Shown here one piece after another: positions 17,646 through 31,596 of a stretch of 64,000 bases of DNA. The position numbers and the translations under genes were made by a program. Numbering within the stretch: position 1 is the stretch's first letter; the number at the start of each line of letters is the position of its first letter. Below the pieces are notes generated by a model, which had not been told where the DNA came from, made no database searches, and saw nothing but the letters and a program-made list of their open reading frames with translations. This DNA is from CAZEKB01 sp964512225 (GTDB lineage: Bacteria > Myxococcota_A > UBA796 > UBA9615), in contig CAZEKB010000022.1 in NCBI GenBank assembly GCA_964512225.1, positions 1 to 64,000 of the forward strand. Direction: 5' to 3'.

Positions 17646-18359
17646 TCAGCGAGGCGGCTTCAGGGGGATCGAGCCGCCCACGTAGACCGAGCCCCAGAAC
17701 GTCCGCATCACGGACGTCAGGGGCGTGTCCCCGCCCACGAAGTGCTCCTCCGGGTACACGGTGAGCCGACCCTCGAAGCCGACGAGGAGGCCCGGCCCCA
17801 GCACCAGTCGGAGGCCGCTGCCCACCACGAACGCGGGGTGGAGCTGATCCACCAGGGAGCAGTTCGCGTCCGCCTGCCGCTCCGCCTGCGTCGCCAGCTC
17901 CAGGCACGGGCTCTGGGTGAGGGCCATGTCGTCCCGGGTCGAGATCGCCCCCGCCCCGACGATCCAGTACCAGGCCACCTCGCCGCCGTCGCCGCCGCCG
18001 GGCGCCCGGACGCGGCCCACGAGCGGCGCCAGGTTCGCGGCGATGTGCGTCATCGAGAGCACGCGACTGAGGGCGGGCACGACCTCCGGGCCCCCCCGGA
18101 GGTCCAGGGTCTGCGCCGTGAGGTCGGCTTCGCCCCCGTCCGGGAAGCCCGCCAGGACGAAGTCGAATCCGGCGAAGCGGACCGGCCGCACCGTCATCCG
18201 GAACCCGTGACCGAGGCGGCGCACGAAGGTGTCGTCGGAGCCGAAGAGGGACCCCGCCAGGTCGATGCGCGGCACGCCGACGGCGTCATCGAGCTCGGCC
18301 CCCCGAGCCGGCGACGGCGCGAGCAGGGCGACGACGACCGCGACGAGGAGCGCCCTCAC
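17646..18359 (-). CDS. Outer-membrane beta-barrel-like protein B of the MopE locus
   Basis: A 237-residue exported protein. The signal peptide ends at ARGAE (about residue 20), and the rest is alternating hydrophobic strands and Gly-rich turns. The phrase MTVRPVRFAGFDFVLAGFP matches SLTIQPLSFIGFEAHFAGFP in the upstream gene, so the two are paralogues of the small barrel proteins common in Myxococcota. One pair of Cys residues lies mid-protein (SPCLEL and DANCSL). The GTG at 18359 overlaps the TGA of the upstream gene (GTGA), implying coupled translation. It is the last gene of the minus-strand locus. Function unknown. Confidence 0.65.
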   Translation of the reverse strand: MRALLVAVVVALLAPSPARGAELDDAVGVPRIDLAGSLFGSDDTFVRRLGHGFRMTVRPVRFAGFDFVLAGFPDGGEADLTAQTLDLRGGPEVVPALSRVLSMTHIAANLAPLVGRVRAPGGGDGGEVAWYWIVGAGAISTRDDMALTQSPCLELATQAERQADANCSLVDQLHPAFVVGSGLRLVLGPGLLVGFEGRLTVYPEEHFVGGDTPLTSVMRTFWGSVYVGGSIPLKPPR

Positions 18360-19144
18360 TGCGCGCTCCCGGCCCGAGCGCCGAACGTGAACTCCACCGC
18401 GAGCTCGAGCGTGAGCGACGCGAACCCCTCGACCCGGCACCGCGCCTCGGTGTCGTCGGCCGCGCACAGGGTGCGGTTGGCGGTGCGACCCTCGGGGAGG
18501 CTGCGGTTGATGATGGCGGACTCCTCGGAGCGATGGTCCAGGACCGAGTCGAGCCCCGTGGCGACGCGCGCGTCGAACCGGAACCCGACCTCCGGGACGG
18601 GGAGGAGCCGCATGCCGACGAGCACGTCGAAGACCCCCCGCGGGTGGGTGACGGGGTCGGTCACCAGCTCGAAGGTGTCCCCGGTCCGGCGGAGGTTCTC
18701 GAGCTGCACGACCTCGAGCCCCGCGCCCACGCCCAGGAGCATCTCCAGGTGGGCTCCCGGGAGCCCGGGCGGCGCGAGGTGACCGGAGACCGGGACGAAC
18801 AGCGCACCCGCGGTGAACAGGAAGGCGCGGTCGACGGTCTCGAGGAACGCGCCCTCGTCGATGAGCTGCAGGGTGGCCTGCGTCGTCGACGAGGTGTTCG
18901 CCGCGCCCCCGCGCGGGAAGCCCGCGAAGTGAGCCTCGAAGCCGATGAAGGAGAGGGGCTGGATCGTGAGGGAGACGCCCGCGAGGACGTCGTCGTTGCC
19001 CGCCGCTCCCGCCATCGGCGAGAAGCGCGGCGAGATCGACACGGCGGGCTCGCGCACCACGCCGAAGGGCGCGTCGAGGTCCTCCGCCGGCGACGCGAAC
19101 GCCGCGGTGGGGAGCAGCAGGGCGATCGCGACCGCAGCCTTCAT
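18356..19144 (-). CDS. Outer-membrane beta-barrel-like protein A of the MopE locus
   Basis: A 262-residue exported protein with a clean signal peptide (MKAAVAIALLLPTAAFASP). The mature part is strand-rich and Gly-rich, and contains LLGVGAGLEVVQLENLRR and FRFDARVATGLDSVL, like porin-type barrels. It ends LELAVEFTFGARAGSAQ: the aromatic strand end is a few residues from the terminus. It shares the (I/V)(Q/R)P..F.GF...AGFP motif with its downstream neighbour. Two Cys near the end (LCAADDTEARCRV) may be disulfide-bonded. It starts 18 nt after the third PEGLD lipoprotein gene and overlaps the next gene by 4 nt. Function unknown. Confidence 0.66.
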   Translation of the reverse strand: MKAAVAIALLLPTAAFASPAEDLDAPFGVVREPAVSISPRFSPMAGAAGNDDVLAGVSLTIQPLSFIGFEAHFAGFPRGGAANTSSTTQATLQLIDEGAFLETVDRAFLFTAGALFVPVSGHLAPPGLPGAHLEMLLGVGAGLEVVQLENLRRTGDTFELVTDPVTHPRGVFDVLVGMRLLPVPEVGFRFDARVATGLDSVLDHRSEESAIINRSLPEGRTANRTLCAADDTEARCRVEGFASLTLELAVEFTFGARAGSAQ

Positions 19145-19162
19145 GGGACCCCCGGGGACACG

Positions 19163-20071
19163 CTACTCGTCGGGCAGATCCCGTCCGCCGGTGCAGATCG
19201 TGTTCAGGTGCTCGGCGAAGTCGAGGATCCGGTTGACGCCCAGCACCTGCACGAGGTCGGCGTCGCTGTCGACGGGGCCGACCTCGGTGTAGTTCGCGAC
19301 CATGCGGAGGCCCTTGCCGTCGCCGTTCTCGATGATCATGTCCACGCTGTAGACCTGATACAGGAAGTTGTCCGAGTTCGTGCTCTCGGCGACCTCGCCC
19401 AGCCACGTGAGGATCACCATCGCGTGGGTCGGCTCGCCCTGCACGTCGAAGACGCCGTGGCGGAAGTGCAGGTTCAGCGTGTAGTCGAAGTCGACCCCCG
19501 CGCTCGACGTGCCCAGCGCGTTGCGGGTCTTGAGGAAGACCGGCGACAGCTCGTCCGAGTCCCACGCGGCGGTCGCCGGATCGACGTCCGTCGGCACCGT
19601 GGGGTAGTCGTCGTCCGCGCGCGCGGTCTCGAACTCGCTCCGGGGCGACTCGTAGGTGCGGTCGTAGCTCGTCCACTCGCCCTCGAAGACGACGTCCTGG
19701 TCCGGCCGGACGTGGATCGCCTCGCCTTCGTCCCATCCGCAGTCGATCTCGGCGATCCCGACGACGCCGGGGGCGTCGGCCGGGTCCCGCCCGTGCATGA
19801 TCGGCATGTGGTCCACGTCGGCCGCCGCGAGCCGCGTCTCCAGGCGGAAGTCGGCGACGTTGCCGATGTTCGGGTCCACGTCGAGCAGGGCGATTCCCTC
19901 GTCGTCGACCCAGTTGAGCAGGCCGGTGAGGCCCGCCCCGAACGTGGGGTCGTCCGAGTAGAACTCGTTCATGATGAACCGGACGGAGTCGTCCAGCCCC
20001 TCGGGGGCGGGGGGCGGCGCCTCGCACCCCGAGAGGAGGGCGAAGAGCGCGAGGGGCGGTGCGGTCCTCAC
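19163..20071 (-). CDS. PEGLD-family lipoprotein C
   Basis: A 302-residue predicted lipoprotein (lipobox LLSGC), third of three paralogues in a row. Directly after the lipid Cys comes PPPAPEGLDDSVRFIMNEFY, with the (P)EGLD(D/E) motif shared by all three. Other shared blocks are FGAG..G..NW..DEG, VRPDQDVVFE and RTY.SPR. It ends with a Cys-containing tail (NTICTGGRDLPDE). I recognise no enzymatic motif. The GTG at 20071 overlaps the stop of paralogue B (GTGA), so translation is probably coupled. The lipoprotein call rests on the signal; the role is unknown. It is probably part of the same surface complex as the MopE-repeat protein. Confidence 0.7.
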   Translation of the reverse strand: MRTAPPLALFALLSGCEAPPPAPEGLDDSVRFIMNEFYSDDPTFGAGLTGLLNWVDDEGIALLDVDPNIGNVADFRLETRLAAADVDHMPIMHGRDPADAPGVVGIAEIDCGWDEGEAIHVRPDQDVVFEGEWTSYDRTYESPRSEFETARADDDYPTVPTDVDPATAAWDSDELSPVFLKTRNALGTSSAGVDFDYTLNLHFRHGVFDVQGEPTHAMVILTWLGEVAESTNSDNFLYQVYSVDMIIENGDGKGLRMVANYTEVGPVDSDADLVQVLGVNRILDFAEHLNTICTGGRDLPDE

Positions 20072-21018
20072 TCGGCGGGGATGTCGACGACGCCGGAGCA
20101 GATGTCGGAGAGGCGGTTGCTGGCGGTGAGCGACTGGTTGACCGCGTAGCGGAGCACGAAGTCCGAGTCGGCGTCGACGCCCAGGGGCTCGGCCCACACG
20201 GCGAGCATGCGCAGGGTCTTGTCGCCCGGGCGCTCGACGTTGATCTCCACGCTGTAGGACTGGATCAGGCCGTTGCCGCCGTTGTTGGCGTACACGGGCG
20301 CCAGGTTGTAGGTGAGGATCGCGAGCACGCCCACCTCCACGTCGCCCTGGTCGGGGTCGGACAGGGGCACGACGCCGTGCCGCAGGTCGAGCATCAGGTC
20401 GTAGGCGGGGAGGTCGACGCCGGCGACGGTCGCGGGGTTCGCGACGTTCTCCGTGAACAGCAGCGAGGTCCCGTACGGGGTGGGGTCGAAGTCCTCCGCG
20501 AAGGGCTCCAGGTCCTCCGCGATCGGACCGAACTCTCCATTGGCCGACGCGGTCTGGAAGTCCTCGCGGGGGGTCACGTAGGTGCGCGCGTATTCCTCCC
20601 AGGACGAGTCGAACACGGTGTCCTGGTCCGGTCGGAGCAGGAAGTCCTCGGCGCGGGTCCAGACGCACTCCATCTCGGCCAGGGACACGACGCCCTTCGC
20701 GTTCTCGATCGTGCGGTTGCCTTCGAGCGGGAAGTGGGCGACGTCCTCCCAGACGAGGTCGCCGATCGTGAACGAGTCGAGCGGCTCCTGCCCCTCTTCG
20801 TCGCCCGCGCCCACGCCCGTGAGCTCGAAGCCCTCGTCGAAGTACCAGTTCATGAAGCCCTGGATGCCGGCGCCGAACACCGCATCGGACTTGTAGAACT
20901 CGCGCATCATGTACGAGGTGGAGTCGTCGAGCCCTTCCGGCGCGGGGGGCGGCCGGCAGCCCGCGAGGGCGGCGAAGGAGACGACGAGGAGGGCGGCGAG
21001 GAGTCGGGACGTACGCAT
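20068..21018 (-). CDS. PEGLD-family lipoprotein B
   Basis: A 316-residue lipoprotein paralogue (MRTSRLLAALLVVSFAALAGC). After the lipidated Cys it reads RPPPAPEGLDDSTSYMMREF. Blocks shared with paralogue A include FGAGIQGFMNW, GVVSLAEMECVWTRAE, LRPDQDTVF, LLFTEN.ANP, LDLRHG, QSYSVEINVERPG.KT.RML and a final Cys-containing DIC. The long shared segments suggest recent duplication. It has its own 84-bp upstream gap after paralogue A, which could carry an internal promoter, and it overlaps paralogue C. Function unknown. Confidence 0.72.
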   Translation of the reverse strand: MRTSRLLAALLVVSFAALAGCRPPPAPEGLDDSTSYMMREFYKSDAVFGAGIQGFMNWYFDEGFELTGVGAGDEEGQEPLDSFTIGDLVWEDVAHFPLEGNRTIENAKGVVSLAEMECVWTRAEDFLLRPDQDTVFDSSWEEYARTYVTPREDFQTASANGEFGPIAEDLEPFAEDFDPTPYGTSLLFTENVANPATVAGVDLPAYDLMLDLRHGVVPLSDPDQGDVEVGVLAILTYNLAPVYANNGGNGLIQSYSVEINVERPGDKTLRMLAVWAEPLGVDADSDFVLRYAVNQSLTASNRLSDICSGVVDIPAE

Positions 21019-21102
21019 TGCGGCCCCTATCTCGCGGATCCGACGCGTGATTGCAAGGGTTGCGTTATGGACAAGTTATGACGACGCCCCGCGGGGGGGC
21101 GG

Positions 21103-22115
21103 TCACTTGCGCCGACGCACCGCGAACGGCAGGAGCACGAGCAGCCACGCGGGGCTCGCCGAGACGCGCCCGACCTGACTGCAGTCGGAGGGGGCGTCGT
21201 CGACGACCTGGTCGACCGCGGCGCAGGCCTCGCTCAAGGCGTTGCTGGAGTCCAGGGCCTTGCCCACGGCGACGCGCCGGGCGAGCTCGTCGTCGATCGT
21301 GAGGTTCTCGCTCAGGGTCTGGGCCCACACGGTGAGCATGCGCACCGTCTTGTTGCCGGGTCGCTCGACGTTGATCTCGATGCTGTAGGTCTGGGCGATG
21401 CCGTTGCCCGCTCCGTTCACCACCGGGTCGCGGATGTGGGTCGCGATCACGAAGGCCCCGAGCTCCTCGCCGTCGACCTCGTAGCTCCCGTGCCGGAAGT
21501 CGAGGAACAGGGGGTAGGCGTCCAGGTCCACGCCGAACGCGCTCACCGGGTTCGCCATGTTCTCGGTGAACAGCAGCGTGGACTCGTAGGGGCCGACGTC
21601 GAACGACTCCGCGAACGGGTCGAGCGTGTCCGGGATCGGGTCGTAGCCCGTCTCGTTGCCGTCCTCGTACCGGTCGCGCGACGACGTGTACGTGCGGTCG
21701 TAGCCCTCCCACGCGTCCTCGAACACGACGTGCTGATCGGGGCGCACGAGGAACGTCTCGGCGGTGCGCCACGTGCAGTCCATCTCCGCTACGGAGACCA
21801 CGCCCAGCGCCTCCCCGAGGGTCCGCTCGCCGTTGTAGGGGTAGTTGACGACGTCCTCCGGCGCCAGGTCGGCCACCACGAACGAGTCGACCGGCTCCTC
21901 GTCCTCGCCGCCGGGGGAGAGGCCCGTCAGCTCCTGGCCGCCCCCGTCGACGAACCAGTCCATGAAGCCCTGGATGCCGATCTCGAACGTGGCGTCGTCC
22001 GAGTAGAACTCGCGGAAGACGAAGGAGCTCGCTTCGTCGAGGCCCTCGGGGGCGTCGGGGAGCGGCTCGCATCCGGTGGCGAGCACGAGGGCCGCCAGGG
22101 CCAGGGTCGGACGAT

Positions 22116-22119
<4 letters not shown>
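21103..22119 (-). CDS. PEGLD-family protein A with C-terminal sorting tail
   Basis: A 338-residue paralogue of the next two genes. It has a lipoprotein signal (LATGC) and then EPLPDAPEGLDEASSFVFRE, so it should be lipidated. Unlike B and C it also ends in a hydrophobic helix (ASPAWLLVLLPFAV) followed by RRRK, preceded by DCSQVG. This resembles a MYXO-CTERM tail. Two possible anchors on one protein is odd. Internal blocks match B closely (FGVDLDAYPLFLDFRHG, SIEINVERPGNKTVRMLTVW). The ATG at 22119 overlaps the TGA of the MopE-repeat gene (ATGA), tying the two proteins together in translation. Confidence 0.72.
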
Positions 22120-27602
<5,483 letters not shown>

Positions 27603-27640
27603 GGGGGTCTCCTCGACGTCGCGCGGGGCGACGCGGGGCG

Positions 27641-28975
27641 TCATGCCCGGACGGGGGTCAGGCCTTCTTCGGTCCAGAGCCACAGATCGTCGCTCAGCGG
27701 TCGAGGACGACGTCGGTAGTTCGATTGGGTGCGGCGCGCGAGGTGATCGCGGGCCTCGGCGGTGTCCCGCCATACGTGGATGCACTCCGCGGCGGGCATG
27801 GCGACCAGCAGCGGCGACCCCAGCTCGGCCTCGAGCGAGGCGCGCAGGCTCGGGCAGAGGAGCAGCCCGCTGTCGTACCCGTGGCCCGCGAGCTGGACGC
27901 CGTGCAGGCGGTCCGAGTCGTCGCGCAGCTCCACCCAGGCCGCTCCCCCGGCGTCCTGTTGGGAGACCGCCCAGGAGAGCAGCTCCCGGCGGTCGATGCC
28001 CCAGCGATCAGCCTCCGCCGCGGGGATGAACGTGATGCGGTCGGAGCTGTCCAGGACCGGACAGGCCACGATGCTGGGGGCGATGGGCACCCATACGATG
28101 TCCAGGGCCTCCACGGCCGTCCGGGGCCGCAGAACCACCCGCAGGAAGTCGCGGACGTCGTCCCACTCGAGCCCCTCCCACTCCGCCCCGGGGGCGCGGT
28201 GGGCGCGGTCGTCCATGCGCGACGCGAGGGACTCGAGGTCGCCGTCCGCGAGGTAGGCGCGGTAGGCGTTGGAGGGCTGGATGCGCAGGCAGCCCCCGAC
28301 GAGCATCCCCTCCTCGTCGATGAACCACGTATTGCCGCGCATGTCCCCGGCGCGGTCGTTCAGGAGTTGGACCAGCGCGAGCGTGAAGAACTCCGGGGCG
28401 AGCAGGTCCGCGGGGGCCAGCTCGATGGAGCCGAGGATGCCCTCGACCACGTCGTCGAGCCCCTCGAACGGGCCCTCGGCGGTGGCCACCACGACGCCCT
28501 GCTCGTTCCCGAGCGCGAGGATGCGCCAGACGACCGGCTCGCCCGCGTCCGTGGGGGGGAGCACCCAGCCCCAGGACGCGGCCCAGCCGTCCTCTCCCCA
28601 GCGCGCGAGGCGGGTCCCCTTGGGCGGAGCGAGGGCGGTCCGGCCGCCGAGGACGGTGGTGCAGGCGTCCAGCAGCCCCTGGGGGCCGGACACCGCCAGC
28701 GGATGCGCGGCGAGGGTGAGCCGCGTCCCCACCGAGTAGCTGGGCGCGGCGCGGACGACGTCCTCGGCGCCCGGGAGCTCGGCCCAGTCGTGGGGGAGGC
28801 TCAGGGAGAAGCGGGTGTAGGGGCCGTACTGAACCGCGCGACGTCGCCAGGAGCGGGGGGGCGGTCGGGGCGGGGGGACGGGGGCGATCCAGGCCCGCCG
28901 GGGCGCGTCGAGGTCCGGGGTCGCGGACTTCGACATCCGCTCGCGGAACGCATCGATGAGTCGCTTCGGTGGCAT
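27641..28975 (-). CDS. Uncharacterised cytoplasmic protein, C-terminal half DUF1444-like
   Basis: A 444-residue protein without signal peptide or membrane segments. The N-terminal part, after a basic and Pro-rich stretch (PPPRPPPRSWRRRAVQ), has a domain beginning with FSLSLPHDWAELPGAEDVVR, of the kind used for cell-surface or stress proteins in this group. The second half (IVACPVLDSSDRITFIPAAE, then RRELLSWAVSQ) resembles the DUF1444-type fold; this match is from memory and weak. It ends 38 bp upstream of the MopE-repeat gene on the same strand, so it may be the first gene of that locus, although a cytosolic protein fits poorly with secreted partners. Function unknown. Confidence 0.6.
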   Translation of the reverse strand: MPPKRLIDAFRERMSKSATPDLDAPRRAWIAPVPPPRPPPRSWRRRAVQYGPYTRFSLSLPHDWAELPGAEDVVRAAPSYSVGTRLTLAAHPLAVSGPQGLLDACTTVLGGRTALAPPKGTRLARWGEDGWAASWGWVLPPTDAGEPVVWRILALGNEQGVVVATAEGPFEGLDDVVEGILGSIELAPADLLAPEFFTLALVQLLNDRAGDMRGNTWFIDEEGMLVGGCLRIQPSNAYRAYLADGDLESLASRMDDRAHRAPGAEWEGLEWDDVRDFLRVVLRPRTAVEALDIVWVPIAPSIVACPVLDSSDRITFIPAAEADRWGIDRRELLSWAVSQQDAGGAAWVELRDDSDRLHGVQLAGHGYDSGLLLCPSLRASLEAELGSPLLVAMPAAECIHVWRDTAEARDHLARRTQSNYRRRPRPLSDDLWLWTEEGLTPVRA

Positions 28976-28987
28976 TGGGTCGCCGTC

Positions 28988-28993
28988 AACTTA
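28988..28993 (-). promoter_or_regulatory. -10-like TAAGTT before the 444-residue protein
   Basis: Minus-strand GGTAAGTT ends 12 nt before the ATG at 28975. It could be the promoter of the whole 28975-17646 locus. The 90-bp gap it lies in holds no other clear signal. Confidence 0.3.
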
Positions 28994-29065
28994 CCACGCG
29001 CGCGGCGCACCCGCGGTAGGGCCCCCGCCCGCCCGTCGGGGCGACGTGCAGCGATCAGAGGTCGA

Positions 29066-31351
29066 TCAGTAGACCTCGATCGTGGTCTCGAAGGTGTCGA
29101 CCACGTTGCCGACCGGGTCGTAGGCCGTGGCCACGAGGTTGCGGGTGCCTCCGTAGTTGAACCGGTAGTCGAGGATGAACTCCGGCCCGAGCGTGTACTG
29201 GTTGCTCGTGTTCTGGTCCCGCAGGGCCCAGCCGTCGATCTCGATCACGACCTTGTAGGTGCCCGCGGGCGCCACCGCGTCGAACTTGTACTGGTGCCAC
29301 GCGCTGCGGGTCCAGGTGACGTCGAGATCGTTGGACGGGACCACGATCGTCACGGTCGTCGTGTCCACCAGCGACCCCGCGGCGTCGAAGGCCCGCACCA
29401 CGATGGGCTGCTCTCCGGCGACGGGGAAGTCGTAGTAGATCTCGTACTCGTCGGGGAGCCCGCGGGTGGCCCCCGTGGCCATGTCCGCGAGCACCGAGCC
29501 GTTCCACACGTACTCGACCTCGGCCACGCCCGGGGTGGCCTCCGTCGTGAGCCGGATCACCTGGCCGGTGACCTCGTAGCCGTCGACCTGGATCAGCCCG
29601 CCGCCGCCGGTGGTCGTGCCGTCGACGTCGATGTACGAGAAGCCCTCGGCGACGAGGTTGCCCGCGCCGTCGTAGGCCCGCGCCTGGAGGAGGCGGTTCG
29701 GCCCGAGCCAGCTGAACGTGTAGTCCAGGGCGAAGCCGGGGGCGGGGGCCCGGTGGGAGCCGGTGCCGATGTCGCGCAGCGCCCAGCCGTCGACCCAGTA
29801 CTTCACGTAGGAGGCGCCCGCCGCGCCGGGGACGCTCATGCGGTACGTGGGGCCGGAGACCTTCGTCGCCGACGGCGTCATGCCCGTGGCCACGTTCTGC
29901 ACCGTGATGCTGATCGTATCGGTCGCCAGGAGCGCGCCCGCGTTGCTGTAGCCGCGCGCCGTGATCGACCGGGTGCCGATCGTGTCGAACCGATAGCCCA
30001 CGTTCACCGGGTTGGCCGTCAGGTGGTGCGCGAGCAGGTACGGGCCCGCCCACACCTCGGCGTGATCGACGCCCGTGTTGGCCACGCGCATGATCACCGG
30101 GTTGCTGACCGTCGCGCCGTGGGCGGGGGTCTCGAACGTGATCGAGGCCGGGGCCGGGCCGTCCGGCAGGGTCGGCGCGTCGGGCACGTCGTCGTCCGGG
30201 GGCGCGGAGCCGTCCACGCCGCCGTTCGCGAAGTTCGTGACCATCTGCATGTACTGCGTCCACGGGAAGTGGGGGCCCGGGTCGTAGCGGTAGGCGCAGC
30301 CGGAGCCCTGGATCTCGCCGTGGCCGACGATGTGGCTGCGATCGATCGGGATGCCGTACTGCGTGACCAGCCAGGCGGTCAGGCGCGCCGACGCGTCGAG
30401 GATCTCCGGCGTCCAGGTGCCCGCGTTGTTGGCGGCGCCCTCGTGCTCGATCCCGACCGTGTCGTTGTTGCTGCCGCACACGTGCCACGCCTTGCGGTGG
30501 TCGCGGACCTGCTGGGTGACCTCGCCGTCGGACTTCCGCACGACGTAGTGGGCGGACACGTTCGACGACGGGTTCTGGAACCAGGAGATGGCGCCGTTGT
30601 ACGAGCCCTCGACCGTGTGGATGACCACGCGACGGATCGACGACGCACCCCCGGAGCGGGAGGACTGGTTGCTCGAGTGGGCGGGCACGAACCGGGCCGC
30701 GCCGGGGTAGTCGATCGTCCCCGCGAACAGGCCGCTCTCGGCCCGCGGGCCCTCGACGAAGCGGACGTCGGCCAGGCCGGGCAGCTCGCGCGCAGCGATC
30801 ACGACCTCGTCGCCGCTCTCGGTCGGGACGTGGAGGCCGCGCTGGAGCGTGCGGAAGACGTCCATGGCGAACTCGTGGTTCATCCACTCCTGCTCGTACT
30901 CGCTCCACAGCACCAGGGTCGACCACCAGGTGTGGTCCGCGCGGTTCGCGGACGCCCAGGTGCCGGAGTCGGCGGCGAGGTCGGCGAGGACGGCGGCGGC
31001 GCCGAACACGTTCTCTTCGCGATCCTCGGCGATGTCCGCGGCCGGGAAGCCCGTCAGCGCGGCCGCGGCGTCCACCTGGTCGGGCCGCAGCCCCATCCAG
31101 CCGTGGGCGGGCGCGTGCTCGTCGTGATCGTGGTCGCCGGGGGCGAACGAAGACGTGTGCCACGCGACGGCGGCGAGGAGGTCCGCGGGGACCCCGTACT
31201 GGGCGCCGGCGGCCTCGAAGACGTCGGCGGCGGGGCGGGCGCGGAGCTCCTGGAGGTCGGCCTGGCCGACCGGGGAGCCGGAGTCGAAGGGGTCGGCATA
31301 GCAGCCGACGAGGAGGAACGGGACGAGGGCGAGAGACGCGCGTGCAGACAT
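29066..31351 (-). CDS. N-acetylmuramoyl-L-alanine amidase lipoprotein with lysozyme-like N-domain
   Basis: A 761-residue predicted peptidoglycan hydrolase. The signal has lipobox LVGC (Cys17). Residues of about 40-130 resemble a transglycosylase/lysozyme fold (YGVPADLLAAVAWHTSSFAP, GWMGLRP, GAAAVLADL), but the expected catalytic Glu is a Thr. Residues of about 240-365 are an Amidase_2 domain: the zinc ligand His245 in VVIHTVEGS, GIEHEG, and GPHFPW with His361. About four Ig-like domains follow (ITFETPAHGATVSNPVI and two copies of DGWALRD), probably binding the wall or other ligands. The ATG at 31351 follows an AGGGGG ribosome site. It is likely to cleave the stem peptide from MurNAc; whether on self or foreign wall is unknown. 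Confidence 0.85.
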   Translation of the reverse strand: MSARASLALVPFLLVGCYADPFDSGSPVGQADLQELRARPAADVFEAAGAQYGVPADLLAAVAWHTSSFAPGDHDHDEHAPAHGWMGLRPDQVDAAAALTGFPAADIAEDREENVFGAAAVLADLAADSGTWASANRADHTWWSTLVLWSEYEQEWMNHEFAMDVFRTLQRGLHVPTESGDEVVIAARELPGLADVRFVEGPRAESGLFAGTIDYPGAARFVPAHSSNQSSRSGGASSIRRVVIHTVEGSYNGAISWFQNPSSNVSAHYVVRKSDGEVTQQVRDHRKAWHVCGSNNDTVGIEHEGAANNAGTWTPEILDASARLTAWLVTQYGIPIDRSHIVGHGEIQGSGCAYRYDPGPHFPWTQYMQMVTNFANGGVDGSAPPDDDVPDAPTLPDGPAPASITFETPAHGATVSNPVIMRVANTGVDHAEVWAGPYLLAHHLTANPVNVGYRFDTIGTRSITARGYSNAGALLATDTISITVQNVATGMTPSATKVSGPTYRMSVPGAAGASYVKYWVDGWALRDIGTGSHRAPAPGFALDYTFSWLGPNRLLQARAYDGAGNLVAEGFSYIDVDGTTTGGGGLIQVDGYEVTGQVIRLTTEATPGVAEVEYVWNGSVLADMATGATRGLPDEYEIYYDFPVAGEQPIVVRAFDAAGSLVDTTTVTIVVPSNDLDVTWTRSAWHQYKFDAVAPAGTYKVVIEIDGWALRDQNTSNQYTLGPEFILDYRFNYGGTRNLVATAYDPVGNVVDTFETTIEVY

Positions 31352-31596
31352 GCGCCCCCTTTGAGCAATGCCCGTGCCGGCCCTCGTCGAGATCGTCGCG
31401 AGGCCGCGACGTCCAGCGTTCAGGGCGCTGGGGCGGGGAGCCGAGCAGGCGAGCTCGCCCTCCGGCCGGTCACTACGCTGACCAGGCGGGGTGCAGGTTC
31501 GCCGTCAAGGCCGGTCTCTGTAGTGACCACCTGGGGCTGCCGCCCGCGTTCAGGGGCGGGTGGCTCTGTGGATTCGGCGTGACGAGAGGGCGATCG
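31352..31596. other. Longest intergenic region (245 bp), no gene seen
   Basis: It lies between the start of the amidase gene and the stop of the HDOD gene, both on the minus strand. The amidase leader carries AGGGGG near its ATG. I find no convincing small gene with a ribosome site. The region contains the inverted repeat at 31468-31528 and two CGTTCAGGGCG-like sequences (near 31418 and 31549). A regulatory or small-RNA role is possible but unsupported. Confidence 0.5.
31468..31528. repeat. Perfect 9-bp inverted repeat with 43-bp spacer
   Basis: GGTCACTAC at 31468-31476 is exactly complementary to GTAGTGACC at 31520-31528. It is upstream of the amidase gene. Arms this far apart could bind a dimeric regulator or close a structured RNA. 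A T-run is absent, so it is not an ordinary terminator. Confidence 0.35.

Noticed and set aside
27603..27785. Longer start for the MopE-repeat protein at 27785
   Set aside because: It overlaps the upstream gene and places 61 Arg/Pro-rich residues before a clear signal peptide. The ATG at 27602 has GAGGAG at the right distance.
27725..31582. A plus-strand open frame of 1285 codons across the amidase and its neighbour
   Set aside because: Composition is random (Arg, Val, Gly, Asp). The minus strand holds two well-formed genes with family motifs.
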